A stretch of 64,000 nucleotides of DNA from Cristatella mucedo (GCA_009760855.2 WPIO01000032.1:132501-196500); one strand, 5' to 3'; numbered from the stretch's first letter, positions 42,601 to 53,231 are shown. The notes: generated from the letters alone by a model not told the origin. Translations and numbers: made by a program.

Positions 42601-45600
42601 TAATAAAATCTAAAACGATGAGTCGTCGAATGTCATGAAGAGTCATGCTTACTGGCGAAGGCTTAACTAATCAGGGGAGTAAGCGAGGCATACTAAGGAA
42701 AATGGTAATTTGTGTCACACGCAGGCCAGGAGATAATCAAATATTGGCAAGTAACAGCACCCATTTAGCACCCAAGCTCAAAGTTTCTAGGCACTGAAGT
42801 CAATGATGCAACTACTCATTACAGCGCATTGTCCTGGCACATTCTATGCAGATAAAGTTTGCCCGCACGCTCAAGTAGCCACTAAGTGACTGCACGTAGA
42901 TTGAGAGTACAAATGTGCTTACTGGCAAATAAAAGGATTGCCAATATATGACAGGACAAGTTAAGCACAACTGGCGATTCCAGTGCCAGCCAGTGCCAAC
43001 TTCTTTTCGAATAAAAAAAAGTGGTCATCAGAAGAGCCACCCACTATCAGTGCCACTTGCAGCAGGCAAAAAAGAATCAACTGCTGCAGAATTCAAAACC
43101 ATGGTGGCAAGCGCTAAGTGCAAGCCTCCTGCTGCTAGGCCAAGACCCATCTAGGCTCCCATCTAGGCTCCCATCTAGGCTCCCATCTAGGCTCCATCAT
43201 TAATTATAATAATAAATAATAATAAAAATAATAAATATAATAACTAATCTAGGCTCCATAATTAATTAGCTACATTCACTCATCGATTGCAAGACCCAAC
43301 ACTGACAGTGTCGGCTATTACCGTGGGCTTTCGGTATCCCACAGCTCATGATTGCAAAACGTCAGAGAATGCTACTGCTGCCGAATACAATGAAAAACTT
43401 CAAGCGATACTTTCGGCAGGGCTAGAGTCAATATTTTGCCAGACAGCAGCCAAAGACTGAGCATTTAACGTTTCTCAAACCGATGCCATATTGGCAAGTC
43501 ATCTAAAGATTGCCTAAGCCCGACTAAAAAATAGCACATGGAGGCCAAAGGCGCTGCTCTAAGCCCACTACTACCACTACTGCTACATCACTCCAGTCAT
43601 TGCATAGACCAGACCAATAAAATCGAACGAACAAACATGTACAATATCAATATCTATAAATATCTATATATCTACAATATCAATATGCTGAACGTTCCCC
43701 GACTGCCCTATGCAAAATTTGCTGAAACTATTTTGCAGCTAGCAGCCATCTGTGTGCAAGATCCGTGCAAATATTCACGGTTACTTTAAATTGCTTACCA
43801 ACCGACAGTGAACTTGCATATGGCTTGTGTTGGGACAAAAACCTGTGTGACCCTTAAGCAACATCAGTACGATAAGAAATGCATGCATGCTATTGAATGA
43901 GAAAGGCTAGTGGATATTAACGAGTTAGATATCGTCAACTTGAGATCTATCCACATGATCGTATGAATTCTGATGTGTCTCAACGAGCTGCACGGATAAT
44001 AGCAATGCCAGATTCTGATGTGTCGCGACGAGCTGCACGGATAATAGCAATGCCAGATGAGTGAGCAACATAATGCATGTAAGAGGTAAAATATCACTAC
44101 ATATCTCACCTAGCATGTGATATTTTGGCCGCTTTGGGTAGTCCGGTTGTTCCTGACGTGTAGATATACATGAGTGTACCTGCCACAGAATAGCAATCAT
44201 CTGGTCATCAACAGCAAAATTCGATAAGTTTGCTTTACATGCCCACGATAGCAGAAAATAAAGCTCAAGGATATTTGATGACACGCAGAGCAAAACTTAT
44301 CCGACCGAAATCAGAAATAATCTAGCCTGATGTCGTACAAGTAGAGCTGAACTCCCAATTCAAATTTCACTCGGATACGTACAGTATTGGCCGAGTTATG
44401 GAATTTACAAGGCATCAAGCTACATTGAAAATGAAGCTGTATTAAAGTCACAAGCATGCACCTCAGCAAGCTTCGTACCTCGATCGTGCCCCCATCGTGG
44501 CCCACTTTAAGAGTGGTCGTCGTTTAAAAGAGCTTGACGAACACTAAGGTTCAGTAATTCACAGCAGTGCTCATGGAAAACTAGCTGAGTGGCACAAAAC
44601 CATGCGAAAAATACGGGACATTAATTCCTTTCCCCCTTCTCTTATGTAATGTATCTCTGTCTGTAACTCAGCAAAGCCATACAGACTAAGTGGGTGTCAC
44701 GCAAGAGAGTTTTGAATAGTACACTCACAGCCTATGCGGCTTTCGGTATGCAGCAGACTTCGTCCCATGCAACAAAGAGAAAGTGTGAAACATAGCAGAG
44801 TTAGGAGAGCAGTTGAGGTAGTGAATAGCGTGGAAGTAGCAGCTCAGGACCACTGAAAAGGATGAGCCATAGTCGGCAGCAGGAGAGTAGTTGTCGTTGC
44901 ATAAGAATTGTGGAAGCCAGTTCCACAGTCTAGGACCTCCAGAGCTAAAGCTTCTATCGCCAACAGTCTATAAGCGGTCTAATGGAACAGCTAATTTATT
45001 GTCCATACAGGACCTGAGGGCACAAAGAGGCTGAAACTGGTGCAGCAGTTCAGCTAGGTACGAAGGAGCCAAGCCGTGGCCTTGTGGGTCAGCATAAGAA
45101 CTTGGCTCTGTATCCGCTGCTTCCTTTGGGTTTCCTATAGGAGCTACCCGGCTCGTGCATTGCAGCTGAGTCAGTTGCATCTAGGAATGCATTTAACCGA
45201 CCGTGGAGAAGTGATTACAGACATTGCACCAGATAATACGGACAGTGGACGCCGACGAAGGTATGATGTCAGTAGGCTGGGGGGGGGTAAGTGCACATGC
45301 CGACAGATTGGTGGGTGGGGGCGAAACAAGTGGTAAACATTTAGACGTTTGTAAATACTTAATTTCTTATATGCTCTTGAAAAAAACACGGTCAATCTCA
45401 TGGAGCAACTGAAGTTACAGCCTCGATGATGCACATGGAGAACCAAACTACGGTAGCTCACAAAGATTGCAGGTTCCAAACCAATTTATGGCACTGCTAA
45501 AATAACTGGTCACAAAAAGTGGTCATACAATTAAAAGCAAACATGAAGCCCAATGGTATCGTTCCTTCACCGATCAAAACAGGGCATACTGCTCGTCAAC

Positions 45601-47736
45601 TTTTTTAAATAACCTCATTCAATAAAACAGATCGTTCGTATAGCACCGTAAGATAACTAAACCTTCACCCGGGCACCTTCTAACTTACTGAAACAGAATC
45701 AATAACATATATAATGCTTGGACAAGCACGCAAAGGTAAACAAGTATCATGCTTCGGCCAGCATGGTAAAGCACGCAAGACTCTCGTGGCCACTGGTTAG
45801 TGGGATCCCCAAATACTAGCATGCACTGAATCATGCCAAGGTAAGCATGCAAAGCAGGGCACGGACCTGCCACTTAGTCAGCGCTGCAAACTCATCTAGG
45901 ACTTTAGCTAGCTTCGAGTGGTAGCATAGCAACAAGGAGAAAGATCGTTGGAAGGTTGAATTAGGTTAGAGACAAAGGAAAGTCTGCAGTGGACAGCATC
46001 GATTGTTTTAATCAGAGTTTAGATTCATTGACTCGCATATAATTTTGGAAGCCGAAACGTAAACGTTCTTTCCACGAGAATGAAATCTGCATACGGTCAG
46101 ATGTGCATAGACGAGTGAAGATAGGGGTCGATCAGGTGCAATCACGAAAGAAAATTGTATTAAGGGTGTAGCCTTTTACACTTAAATGAGAATGGGCTTG
46201 GGCATGAGAAGTGAGAAAAAAGGACCGGTATAATACTAATAATAATAATGGTACTTTTGCATAACGTCCTCAGAACGCAATCTCTTTCTGGGCACTTGCC
46301 ACTTGCTGCAAAGGAAGCACGATTGAATGGTTAATGGTAGCAAGCTCAATGACAACAAGCACAACATGGTTAGAGGTGACATGCACAGTGTCAGCATGCA
46401 AGTATGGTTAGTGGCAGCATGCATTGTGTCAGCACGCAGAACACACAAAAGACGAATCACATGAACCCACTAAATGCTGTGATAAATAGACGCGTTTTTA
46501 GCTTTTTTTTAAGTGTCCAAGTCAGGGGATGTCATGACGTCAGTCGGGAGTGAGTTCAAGGCTTTGGGAGCATACGAACCAAAGGCAAGGTCTCCAAAGG
46601 ATTTGAGGTTCGTACGAGGTGTACATAAACGATCAGATTCCGAAAAGCAGGTGGTGTGGTGCTTAGCCTGGTGGGGCAGTAATCTTATGGGTAAGCTGGA
46701 GCCAAAGAATGAATGGACCTAGAAGTGAGTGACAGAACCTCGAAGTCGATGCTTGACCAGGAGCCGATGAAGGTGTGCGAGAAGTGTGATGTCGCAAATG
46801 GTACATTCACGACAGACAAGCCTAGCTGCAGAGTTTGCACCGGCTGTTATAATCATAGATATTGAAATCACGAAGAATAACGATGGCGATTTCTACTGCT
46901 AAGGGTGGAGAGAAGGTCAGGAAAGTCAGAGATGAAACTAGGATTATAACCTGATAGATGATACATTACTACCACCAGAGGCAACTTCGCACAGGCTGAA
47001 CAGAAAACCGAGATTCAAAAGACTATTTAGCAGGAACCGAGAAAGGCTTGAAATTGAATTAGGCGCAGGCAACAAAAGCTACTCTCCCACCCCTTTTCAG
47101 CAATCTTGGACTAAGAAAAAAGGTGAAACTGTTTGCAGACTTCAGCCAGGCATTAGGAACATCAACAATGTCAAGATAGTCAAGTATCAGGCTGCTCAAA
47201 AGCAACGGTTTATTGCACAAAGAACGGGCCTTCCAGAGGCACACATCATAAGAAGTCACTTCGGTTCGCATTGGCTTTATCACTACTACATTAAAGAAAT
47301 TAACAGCACCTCTAGCTAGAGAGTGTGCGGAGTGTTAAGTAAAATTAGCTGTCGTCCTAACGGTAAAGTCTGTGCTGCTATAAGTAACAGCAGTGCAGAT
47401 GTTAGTTTGGCGCCAGCCGGCAGCCCCCTCTAGTACTTCAGCAGGTTTTATGAGCAATTCTAGACTTGCAAAGCCTAGCAGACACATGCACTGGACATGC
47501 AATAGCACTTATCCGAATAGGCTCCAAACGACAATAGGCATGCATCAGGTCATACTGCAACATCAACTTACTATAGACTTCATACTTCGACCGATGGTCA
47601 GGTTGGATAGTGGGTGATCGTCTCACCTCTGCATCCAGGTCAATAGCACCTGGCAGACCAATCTGCCCTAAACCTGAGGCTCCACTCTCTAGCAGCCTGA
47701 CGTCATGACCAATAAGGCCAATGGCATCCTTTACGG
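31802..47736 (-). CDS. SLC27A: Long-chain fatty acid transport protein / acyl-CoA synthetase (FATP1/4-like), 3' exons
   Basis: Eight minus-strand exons, all but one junction phase-consistent, encode the C-terminal two thirds of a very-long-chain acyl-CoA synthetase/FATP. This membrane enzyme couples fatty acid uptake to CoA ester formation using ATP. Visible motifs in order are the AMP-binding [47 protein letters not shown], the FATP signature [20 protein letters not shown], and the C-terminal domain ending at TAA 31802-31804. Sequence is closest to what I know of FATP1/FATP4. The exon upstream of the AMP-binding exon ends in phase 0 while that exon needs phase 1. At least one short exon (about 20 residues) between 44180 and 47626 is therefore missing from this annotation. 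The N-terminal membrane segment and first exons were not found up to 64000. Introns are full of LINEs, SINEs and a hAT element. Confidence 0.95.
32903..33049 (-). CDS. SLC27A: FATP gene, penultimate exon
   Basis: Bounded by TTGTAG acceptor and G/GTAAGC donor. Encodes [40 protein letters not shown] and DSTG, the C-terminal domain block typical of FATPs (EGRAGMAA, LP.YARP.F.R). 147 bp, phase 2 in and phase 1 out. Confidence 0.96.
34170..35104. repeat. Large inverted repeat (342-bp arms, 252-bp spacer)
   Basis: The left arm 34170-34511 and the right arm 34764-35104 are inverted copies of each other, about 90% identical by eye. Both carry the block encoding NLLSNACNP and the block for [16 protein letters not shown] in opposite orientation. 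The spacer 34512-34763 is single-copy here. It lies in the 6.5-kb FATP intron. The arms have no recognisable transposase or LINE similarity. Confidence 0.9.
35253..36210 (-). mobile_element. L2-type LINE 3' half, decayed
   Basis: ATT-type tail at 35257-35300 (read on minus), the complement of the 3' block (AAGAGAACTAGATCCCCTTC), then degraded C-terminal ORF pieces. Near 35930-36140 are [20 protein letters not shown] and KLRACLNDH. Beyond 36210 similarity fades. Frameshifts are many. Confidence 0.8.
36557..36633. repeat. (TA)n microsatellite
   Basis: About 38 TA dinucleotides shortly before the hAT copy 2. Confidence 0.97.
36669..37538 (-). mobile_element. Non-autonomous hAT-type DNA transposon, copy 2 (870 bp, composite)
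   Basis: Same family as 19074-19793, opposite orientation. The ends are CAGAGGTTGGCAAAGATTTC (36669 on) and, on the minus strand, TAGAGGTCGGCAAACTCCGG (from 37538). The flanks CTCTAATA (36661-36668) and CTCTAACA (37539-37546) form an 8-bp duplication with one mismatch. Inside, a second copy of the left end (minus strand TAGAGGCCGGCAAAACCCGG) starts at 37185, preceded by CGCTAACA on the plus strand. The element therefore looks like a partial copy fused to a complete 517-bp one. It carries the same reversed L2 3' fragment as copy 1. Confidence 0.88.
37547..38005. other. FATP intron sequence, nothing recognised
   Basis: AT-rich. GTATTGGCCGACCTATAAC near 37938 and the following GGCACCAGCCTGCACTGTAA resemble 44390-44440 (GTATTGGCCGAGTTATGGA ... 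GGCATCAAGCTACATTGAAA), so an unclassified repeat is likely. Confidence 0.4.
38010..38740 (-). mobile_element. L2-type LINE 3' fragment
   Basis: ATT tail at 38012-38030 (minus), the 3' block complement (CACCCTCAGAGAACTCAAAT), then the C-terminal [43 protein letters not shown] near 38520-38640. The 5' break is near 38740. Confidence 0.88.
39523..39687 (-). CDS. SLC27A: FATP gene, exon with the FATP signature
   Basis: Acceptor TTGTTTGCAG, donor G/GTACGA. Encodes [54 protein letters not shown]. This block is the family's diagnostic region and includes residues of the adenylation active site. 165 bp, phase 2 in and phase 1 out, matching both neighbours. Confidence 0.97.
40025..40250 (-). mobile_element. 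LINE family B 3' end fragment
   Basis: Similar to 44650-44850 and 48200-48400 (shared blocks such as CAGGCTTCATCTCTCGCTAC, and AGCAGCTACGGGCTG against AGCAGCTCAGGACCAC). 3' untranslated region only. Confidence 0.6.
40440..40575. repeat. GA-rich low-complexity tract in intron
   Basis: Purine-rich stretch with (GA)n at 40537-40551, between FATP exons. Confidence 0.85.
40648..40929 (-). CDS. SLC27A: FATP gene, 282-bp exon
   Basis: Acceptor CCTTTTTTACAG, donor G/GTGAGT. Encodes [75 protein letters not shown] and [12 protein letters not shown]. This matches the FATP region between the GATE motif and the signature block, at the expected spacing and without gaps. Phase 2 in and phase 1 out. Confidence 0.97.
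41280..41472 (-). CDS. SLC27A: FATP gene, GATE-motif exon
   Basis: The acceptor is AAACTCAAG (a CAAG rather than CAG), chosen because it leaves [13 protein letters not shown] in phase 0 after NNCT of the previous exon. A CAG three codons further is also possible. It encodes [54 protein letters not shown]; the donor is G/GTAAGC. YGATE is a conserved adenylation motif. Confidence 0.95.
41685..41815 (+). mobile_element. tRNA-derived SINE with L2-like tail (family B)
   Basis: CTGGTTTGGCATAAAGTACT (A-box region), GTGGACTCGAGCCCC (B box near 41726), then GATGCCTGAATAGAGATTAA and GTTCTCTTTAGG, which is the L2-like tail, ending in an A-rich stretch. Confidence 0.8.
42408..42609 (-). CDS. SLC27A: FATP gene, exon after the AMP-binding motif
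   Basis: Acceptor CATCGTTTTAG; its single first base completes the Arg codon begun by AG of the previous exon (SHAR/FYYM). Encodes [60 protein letters not shown] and NCT; the donor is GTACGA. It matches FATPs throughout (PLYHSAG, IRKKFSAS.FW.DC). Confidence 0.97.
43143..43200. repeat. 14-bp tandem repeat, about 4 copies
   Basis: CATCTAGGCTCC(C) repeated four times in an intron, followed by AAT-rich sequence. Confidence 0.9.
43967..44056. repeat. 45-bp tandem duplication
   Basis: Two copies starting ATTCTGATGTGTC at 43967 and 44012, differing at about two positions. The repeat lies in an intron, 54 bases past the donor of the AMP-binding exon. Confidence 0.92.
44110..44179 (-). CDS. SLC27A: FATP gene, AMP-binding motif exon
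   Basis: A 70-bp exon, acceptor ATTCTGTGGCAG, donor AG/GTGAGA. Encodes [20 protein letters not shown] and HA, the ATP/AMP-binding P-loop-like signature of adenylate-forming enzymes. Too short to appear as an ORF of its own. Needs one base from the upstream exon, which was not found. Confidence 0.97.
44640..45240 (-). mobile_element. LINE family B 3' part
   Basis: On the minus strand: pieces of the ORF such as [36 protein letters not shown] near 44970-45100, then VGDRSF-like and RLWNWLP-like residues toward 44900. The 3' untranslated end is near 44650 (complement of CTGTCTGTAACTCAGCAAAG). Same family as 48185-49150 and 56505-57115. Confidence 0.8.
45735..45845 (+). repeat. SINE-like element D copy, diverged
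   Basis: TCGGCCAGCATGGTAAAGCA, GGTTAGTGGGATCCCCAAAT and TAGCATGCACTGAATCATGC follow the order of the blocks at 8028-8110. About 70% similar by eye. Confidence 0.55.
45870..46080 (-). mobile_element. Relic of LINE linker region
   Basis: The minus strand reads [16 protein letters not shown] near 45855-45905 in one frame, like the DEFAPLTKRTVRP block before the L2 RT, with weaker matches upstream. No intact frame. Confidence 0.45.
46225..47290 (-). mobile_element. L2-type LINE with endonuclease fused to 3' end by deletion
   Basis: The 3' part 46225-46855 has the ATT tail, the 3' block and C-terminal ORF pieces. At about 46855 the minus-strand sequence switches directly to an endonuclease N-terminal region (46860-47290). 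That region contains [26 protein letters not shown] and [13 protein letters not shown], which corresponds to the usual NARSL...DI...ETWL start. The whole central RT is missing. It lies in a FATP intron. Confidence 0.8.
47627..47736 (-). CDS. SLC27A: FATP gene, most upstream exon found
   Basis: Acceptor ATCTGCATCTTGTAG, donor GAG/GTGAGA. Encodes [36 protein letters not shown]. It fits the variable FATP segment before the AMP-binding motif (a VxDxL...L...S-type stretch and an acidic end). Similarity here is weaker in the family, so the call rests on the splice sites, strand and location. It ends in phase 0, out of phase with the exon at 44110, so another exon must lie between if both are used. 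Confidence 0.65.
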
Positions 47737-48184
47737 CTACAAGATGCAGATAGAATGGTACAGCGACTGTGGTGGGTAGCAAACTATATCCGCACATGAG
47801 TGCGAGCAGATGCTCAAATACACACGCATGCACACACACGGACAAGTTAGTGCGCACGAGATACTAGAATGCGCTCACTAAGGTGTGTTCAAGCCGTCAG
47901 CCGTCAGAAAGCCTGGCTAAAACAGAGCGTGCTGATATCACAATTACTCCAATGCAAAAACAGAGACACCCCAACACCTTGGCAACCTGCATGCAGAGAT
48001 GAAGCAGTGGGCTTAGAGACAACCATACTTTAGCCCTTGATAAATGAGACTGTACAATGTCTTTTCACCTGACTGCTGTAGTAACCAAAGATCAGTTTAT
48101 CAGTCGCAGCTCGCAAATTCTATTAATAATGGATGCACACATGCAAGCAGCCTATTAGCAAACGATTTCGAGAGTTGCCGTTTG

Positions 48185-49150
48185 TATGTATAGTACGTAT
48201 GTATCTTCGTTTGTAACTCCAGAAAAGACAAGTGGGTATTACGTAGGAGTTTTCGGTATGAATGCGATAGCCAACAGACTACATCTTACGATAGTCAACA
48301 GACTTCATCTCACGTGACAAAGAGGAAGTCAGCAGCACAGCTGAGTCAGGAGGAAGTCAAGTAAGTAAGAAGTATGGAAGTAGCAGCTCAGGGTAGCTGG
48401 AAAGGATGTGCCATCGTCAGCAGCCGTAGAGCAGATGTCGTTGCTTTAGAATTGAGGAAGTGAGTTCAACAGTCTCGGACCTGCAGACCAAAAGCTTGTG
48501 CCACCAGCAAGTTTTAAGTGAGGAATGGAACAGCAAATTTGTTTTACAAACAGAACCTGGGGGCACAAAAAGGCTAAGGTAGTGCAGCAGTTCAGCTAGG
48601 TATGAAGAAGCCAAGCCGTGGCGAGCCTTGTGGGTCTGCAAAAGAACTTAGCCCTGTATCCGTTGACCAACCGGAAGCCATCCCAGCTCCTTCAGCAAAG
48701 AAAACACATTACTGAACCTCTGGGATTTGCCGAGTAGCCTTTCATCTAAAGTCATCACCAGCTGTAGAGGCTTAATGGCTTTTTCGGTAGCCCTTCCAAA
48801 AACGGAATCGCAGTAACCCAGCTAGATAAAATCAAGGAGGTTATTGGATTTTTAGCAAGCCATAATGGCAGGCAATGGCTATGATGGCTACATGCGGAGG
48901 CAGTATTCTTCACGAAAGTTTCAAAATTTTAGCTGTTTATTAAAGTGGATACCTAAATTCCAATCACGAAGCAACGGTCACACAACAGCATCACTAATCA
49001 GAAGAGCAGGGTATTTTAGTCCCGCCAACAGCTTCGGGTGTCCTATGAGTAGCAGTTCGGTTTTATGGTCGTTTAATTTAAGGGCATTGGCCAGTCGCTG
49101 GAGCCGATTACGACGGCCTGTCCATACGAAAAACATTGCTGGGCATCGTC
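48185..49150 (-). mobile_element. LINE family B, longest copy
   Basis: On the minus strand: part of the RT with ALKLNDHKTELLLIGHPKLL near 49020-49090 (the KLNDDKTE block), LRDWNLGIHFNKQLKF near 48950, then [20 protein letters not shown] near 48590-48640, and the 3' untranslated end to about 48185. Frameshifted several times. The RT similarity shows it is an L2/CR1-type LINE, separate from the ATT-tailed family. Confidence 0.75.
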
Positions 49151-51175
49151 AGCACAGGTGTGAAAGCCGATCTCATGGACCCAAATCACCTTTCCCAGAG
49201 ACTATCTTTCATCGGAGACTTGTTACAACTGGAGAACAGCAAAAGAACAGAGCACAGACATTTGTGGAACTCAACAAGTGACCGATTTTCTAAATAAGAC
49301 TTGAACACTACATGACACAGATTAAACACGTTTGGACAAGTACGATTTGAACATCACCATTGCCTCGTCATCGAGACCGATCGATATCCTGCTGCAGGGC
49401 AGGGCAGTAAGATTCCTGTCACCGTTGCTTCTGATAATGGCATTGGTCACATTGGGACGAGCAGTTTCAGTCGAGTGGTGTCGCTAGAATCCCGACAGAA
49501 ACTTCTCAGACCTTTCGAATCGGCGATTGCCAACGAGGCTAAACCTTAACCTGGGTCACCGTTGCTAAGCACAAGTGAAAGTCGAGGTATGTGCTTACGA
49601 CTTTACTGCCGGCTTTAGTGGCTGCATTAAGTTATGAAATCTAGTTTTTAATGCTCCCAATATGCCAAGTTTCAAAAAGCTCAAGTTATCCACCAAGGCT
49701 AACCAGTTGTTCATGCGACAGTAGTCGCATGCTTGGTCACACTCCTCATATTATGTTTGAAAATGCAGCAAACGGACACGGAAAGAAGTTTGCTCATTAT
49801 TGTAGAGGCTTTTATAATACCAGAGAATGACACATAGCTAGTGGAAGGTGGTGGCAGGATTAAATAGTGTACAAGCTTTACCACTGCACGTCTAACACCC
49901 GGCAGAAGCTGAGCAATATGATGGCAAGGTGACCAGCATTAGCAGAAACTCAATGCACAACTGCATGTACCACTGTCCTACGAAACAGGGCAGAATATGC
50001 TCTCGAGGAAACAAAGGGGACATCAAATCATGTAAATTTACCAGCACTATAAAATGCAGTCAACCAAGCGCTCCCTCGTACCACTACTGTATGTGTTTCA
50101 AGTTTCCAAATGGTAAACAAGGATTGTACTCGCTGCAGTGCATAGTGCTCTGGGCATACCGACCCCCAAATGCTTATCTCCTAGGCCAATGCTGCAACAG
50201 ATTGGTCAGATTCAATATGTTAAATTCAATCGTATAGAGGCACTCGTTAATATGATTAGTCGGTGGCAAAGAAATATACTGTATACTAGGCCCTACAGCA
50301 GCAACGATCCTTATACATCACGACAAAAGAACGAAATCTTGCTAGCGACCGTGGTGGCACGGCTTTATTGGACGGTCTTGGTACACGACTTAGCCTTTAG
50401 GCCTGGAGGTTCGTCCCAAGCTAGCAATGCATGCATTTGAAAAAAAGCTGCATTTGAAACAAGAGAACGGCACAGCTCAGCTGCCAACATATATATCACG
50501 GACGCCAGCTAAATGCCGACAGCAGCAGCCACGAGGATTTTGCCCCACTCTCACGTGCCACCAATATGATTTCGTTCAAACTTAGCACTTCCAGCTGTTC
50601 AGAATACATCGTGTGGCCAAGGACGAAGTGGGAGTGGAAGGGGGGCTTTCTGTCACATCAAGCTATCTGTTAAAGGAGTGAAAGCTTGCTGGATGACCAT
50701 CAGTAGAGAAATACAAGACCAGGCACGCACATATACTAATACATGCACACACACAGGCGCATGTGCGCGCACGCACACACACACACGCACACACACACAC
50801 AGCAGTCACACACACACACACACAGCAGTCACACACAGGCATTCAAAAATCCCATGTACACACACTACATCTTGAATAGTAATCACAATAATAAAACATT
50901 ACCAAAGCAACTTTTCAGTAATAAATCCCTTCCTAACCACTTTTTCATACTTCGGAAATGAAGTATGTCAAGCATGCAACGTTTAAGACCACAACAGCAC
51001 CTATAGATAAAGTCAAACTTACGGAAAAAATCCAGCCAGAAACACGTTTCAACTTCTTTTTAAATGCTGCCAACCCCAATGAACACAAAAAAGCTCAGAT
51101 TTGGTCATCGTAAATGCAAACGGCTGGGCACATCGCCTCACACTGAGCACTAGAGCCATTTCTACCGTAGCACTA
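49151..51175. other. Non-coding stretch upstream of the FATP exons
   Basis: No FATP N-terminal exon could be recognised here. A (CA)n microsatellite lies at 50740-50835; its His/Thr ORFs are artefacts. Other ORFs (up to 138 codons at 48865-49281) overlap the LINE or have no recognisable family. Confidence 0.4.
50740..50835. repeat. (CA)n microsatellite, interrupted
   Basis: CA runs with CAGCAGT interruptions; two blocks are near-duplicates. Confidence 0.92.
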
Positions 51176-51340
51176 CTACATTATTCATTATATTATTATT
51201 ATACATTATTATATATTATATAATAATATTATTATAATAGTATTATTATATATTATATTATATTATTATACATTATTTATTACATACATTATTATACATT
51301 ACACATTATTATACGTTATTATTATATTATTACATTACTA
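51176..51340. repeat. ATT/ATA low-complexity tract
   Basis: Almost pure A/T with TACATT and TATTA repeats just before the Tc1 relic. Confidence 0.92.
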
Positions 51341-52240
51341 CAGGACGAGCCGGCTGAGTGCGCCGGTGCTTTCCAGGGCTTTCTCTATGCGACTGAGCTT
51401 CGACCGTACTTTTGGCTCGATCTTTTCGCTGAGCTTTTTCCGCCCAGTGAGCTTTTAACAATTGGCCAAATGACGAATCGGAGGATGAAGCCACAAGATT
51501 TTCTAATGTACTGCTTCCTTCCAGCAGGTTCCACAAGTGCTCGATTGAATTAAGATCGTGCACAAGTGGCTAAGCCATCAGATGGCTCGGAAACCGGCTG
51601 GGGGTAAACAGCTTATTAGTGGCTATGTGTTCAAAATCATGTTCCCGCAGATAGGCAGCCCTCAGCAGAGACCTTTTCCTTAGGAAACCGAAGGTTTGCA
51701 TTTCCCCAAGAAACAAATGTCGCTCTATGATGATTCCCTCCAATCAAGGAAGTACTCCAACACAAGAATAAAAAATCCCCCCCCAGACAAGAACTGAAGC
51801 ACGGCTCCAGTTTCCGTGTGCTAGAGGTATGCCGGCTTATCTTTTTCCCATTTCTGCCAGCTCACAAACGTCATACTGCTTGGAAAAACCTTGGATTTAT
51901 TGTCTCCCGTCCATAAAACACGATCCCAACCGTCCCCAGCAGAGTGGGCATGTTCAAGAGCCCACTGAAGTTGCATTTCAAAATTCTTGCAAGTTAAGAG
52001 ACTTTTCTTGTCTGTGAGGCAGAAAATGCATGGACTCCCTAGGTGTTCGTGAATGGTCTCTCATTCTTGCAAGCCCTCTTTCTGTCCGCAAAGTTGTTGC
52101 ATTCTTCATATATCGGTCTGCTAGCTAAAAATAGAATCTGCATCGTTTTCACGGGCAAAAAGACAGTCTCACTTGCAGGCACGGCTTGCTGCCGCTGCAG
52201 TGGTCTTGAAGTCGCCAAAATACATTATATGAGCAATAAT
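51330..52240 (-). mobile_element. Tc1/mariner-type transposase relic
   Basis: Broken frames on the minus strand give, in order, QWALEHAHSAGDGWDRVLWT and GDNKSKVF near 51890-51975 (the WxxVLWSDESKF block), ASVLVWGGFF near 51780, and HDLNSIEHLWNLLE near 51520-51560 (the SPDLNPIEHLWD block). This order is that of the Tc1 DDE domain. Frameshifts and stops show a dead copy. No terminal inverted repeats were identified. Confidence 0.8.
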
Positions 52241-52897
52241 AAGCCTGCCTTTTCTTAAATGAGTGGCAATTACCAATTGGGTAGGTGCTCAGAGCATGCT
52301 GCAACTTTGCTTGCTGCTCGTGGTTTTGGTGTGCTAGAATCTACATATTGATTCACGTAAATATATCTGAAATGCTGATGTCTTGAGCATGCACGCCAGA
52401 AGTAAAACTCTAAATACTTCTTACAGTAGCTGGTGACGTCAAACTCAAAGCCAACCAGCATCCACCAGGACTATCTGTTTCCAAGCCTCCACACGATTTG
52501 TGCGACTGCACTTAGCTACCCTTTTGATTTAGCACATAGCTTTCTTCCATGATAGCATGTGGTCTGCGCTATATGTCATTTTAGGCATGACTATCTCACT
52601 CTCCAAGTGCTCTTTCTTTATGCAGGTCACAAATTACCGGTTCACTTAGGTTTCAGTTTGAGAAGCATGTCTCCATTGTCACTCGCACACTTGCAGGGCT
52701 TTTGTAACTAAATTTTTCAGAAATCAACACGAATCACCTATTCAGGCAAGTGTCCTAACTTTTGAGAGCTAAAATTGAACTCTCCTACTCATGTCTTGTT
52801 CCACCACCCCAAATGCATGAATTGGGACAACAGAGCCAGTAACCCAAGTGTGGCAAACGGATCTGGTAACTCGTGACTGCCTAAGTCAAAGTGGAAC

Positions 52898-53231
52898 TGT
52901 TAAGAGATACAGATAAAGATGCCCCTTCCATTGCTATGTAACTCCCGGTTACAGGAGGTCCATTGTACCGGCCGCTTCCAGTACCGGCCAAGCCTGAATA
53001 AATGTGGTCTCTGTATGCAAATAAAATCAAATCCTAACTGATTAAGCAGCCTCTTTTATATAGCGACAGAAGAGCCTTTACGGGTATCGCCACCGCTTGC
53101 AGTGGCAATAAAGGATCGCCCACAGCAGGAATCTAACCCACGACCTCGGGACCGAGGTCGTGAAAGCAATCACCGTACCTAGTGTGCCATCACGGCTCAC
53201 ATTTATTATCACTTGTACCACACTATCAACA
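52898..53231 (+). repeat. 5' LTR with SINE insertion
   Basis: 52898-53020 matches 55901-56023 (AGATAAAGATGCCCCT, GTAACTCCCGGTTACAGGAG, GCCTGAATAAATGTGGTCTC). The SINE follows, and the LTR resumes at about 53205 with TATTATCACTTGTACC...CACTATCAACA. Removing the SINE leaves about 150 bp. AATAAA in the GCCTGAATAAA block may be the polyadenylation signal. Confidence 0.85.
53035..53203 (-). mobile_element. tRNA-derived SINE (family A) inside the 5' LTR
   Basis: Minus strand: GTGAGCCGTGATGGCACACT (A-box region), GTCGTGGGTTAGATTCCTGC (B-box region), then a body with GCAAGCGGTGGCGATACCCG and AGAGGCTGCTTAATCAG. The same layout occurs at 61166-61330 and 58695-58835. Confidence 0.85.

Noticed and set aside
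49929..50440. 100-codon ORFs as possible FATP N-terminal exons
   Set aside because: No FATP-like residues (such as the ENRNEF or INTNLR motifs) and no suitable splice borders.
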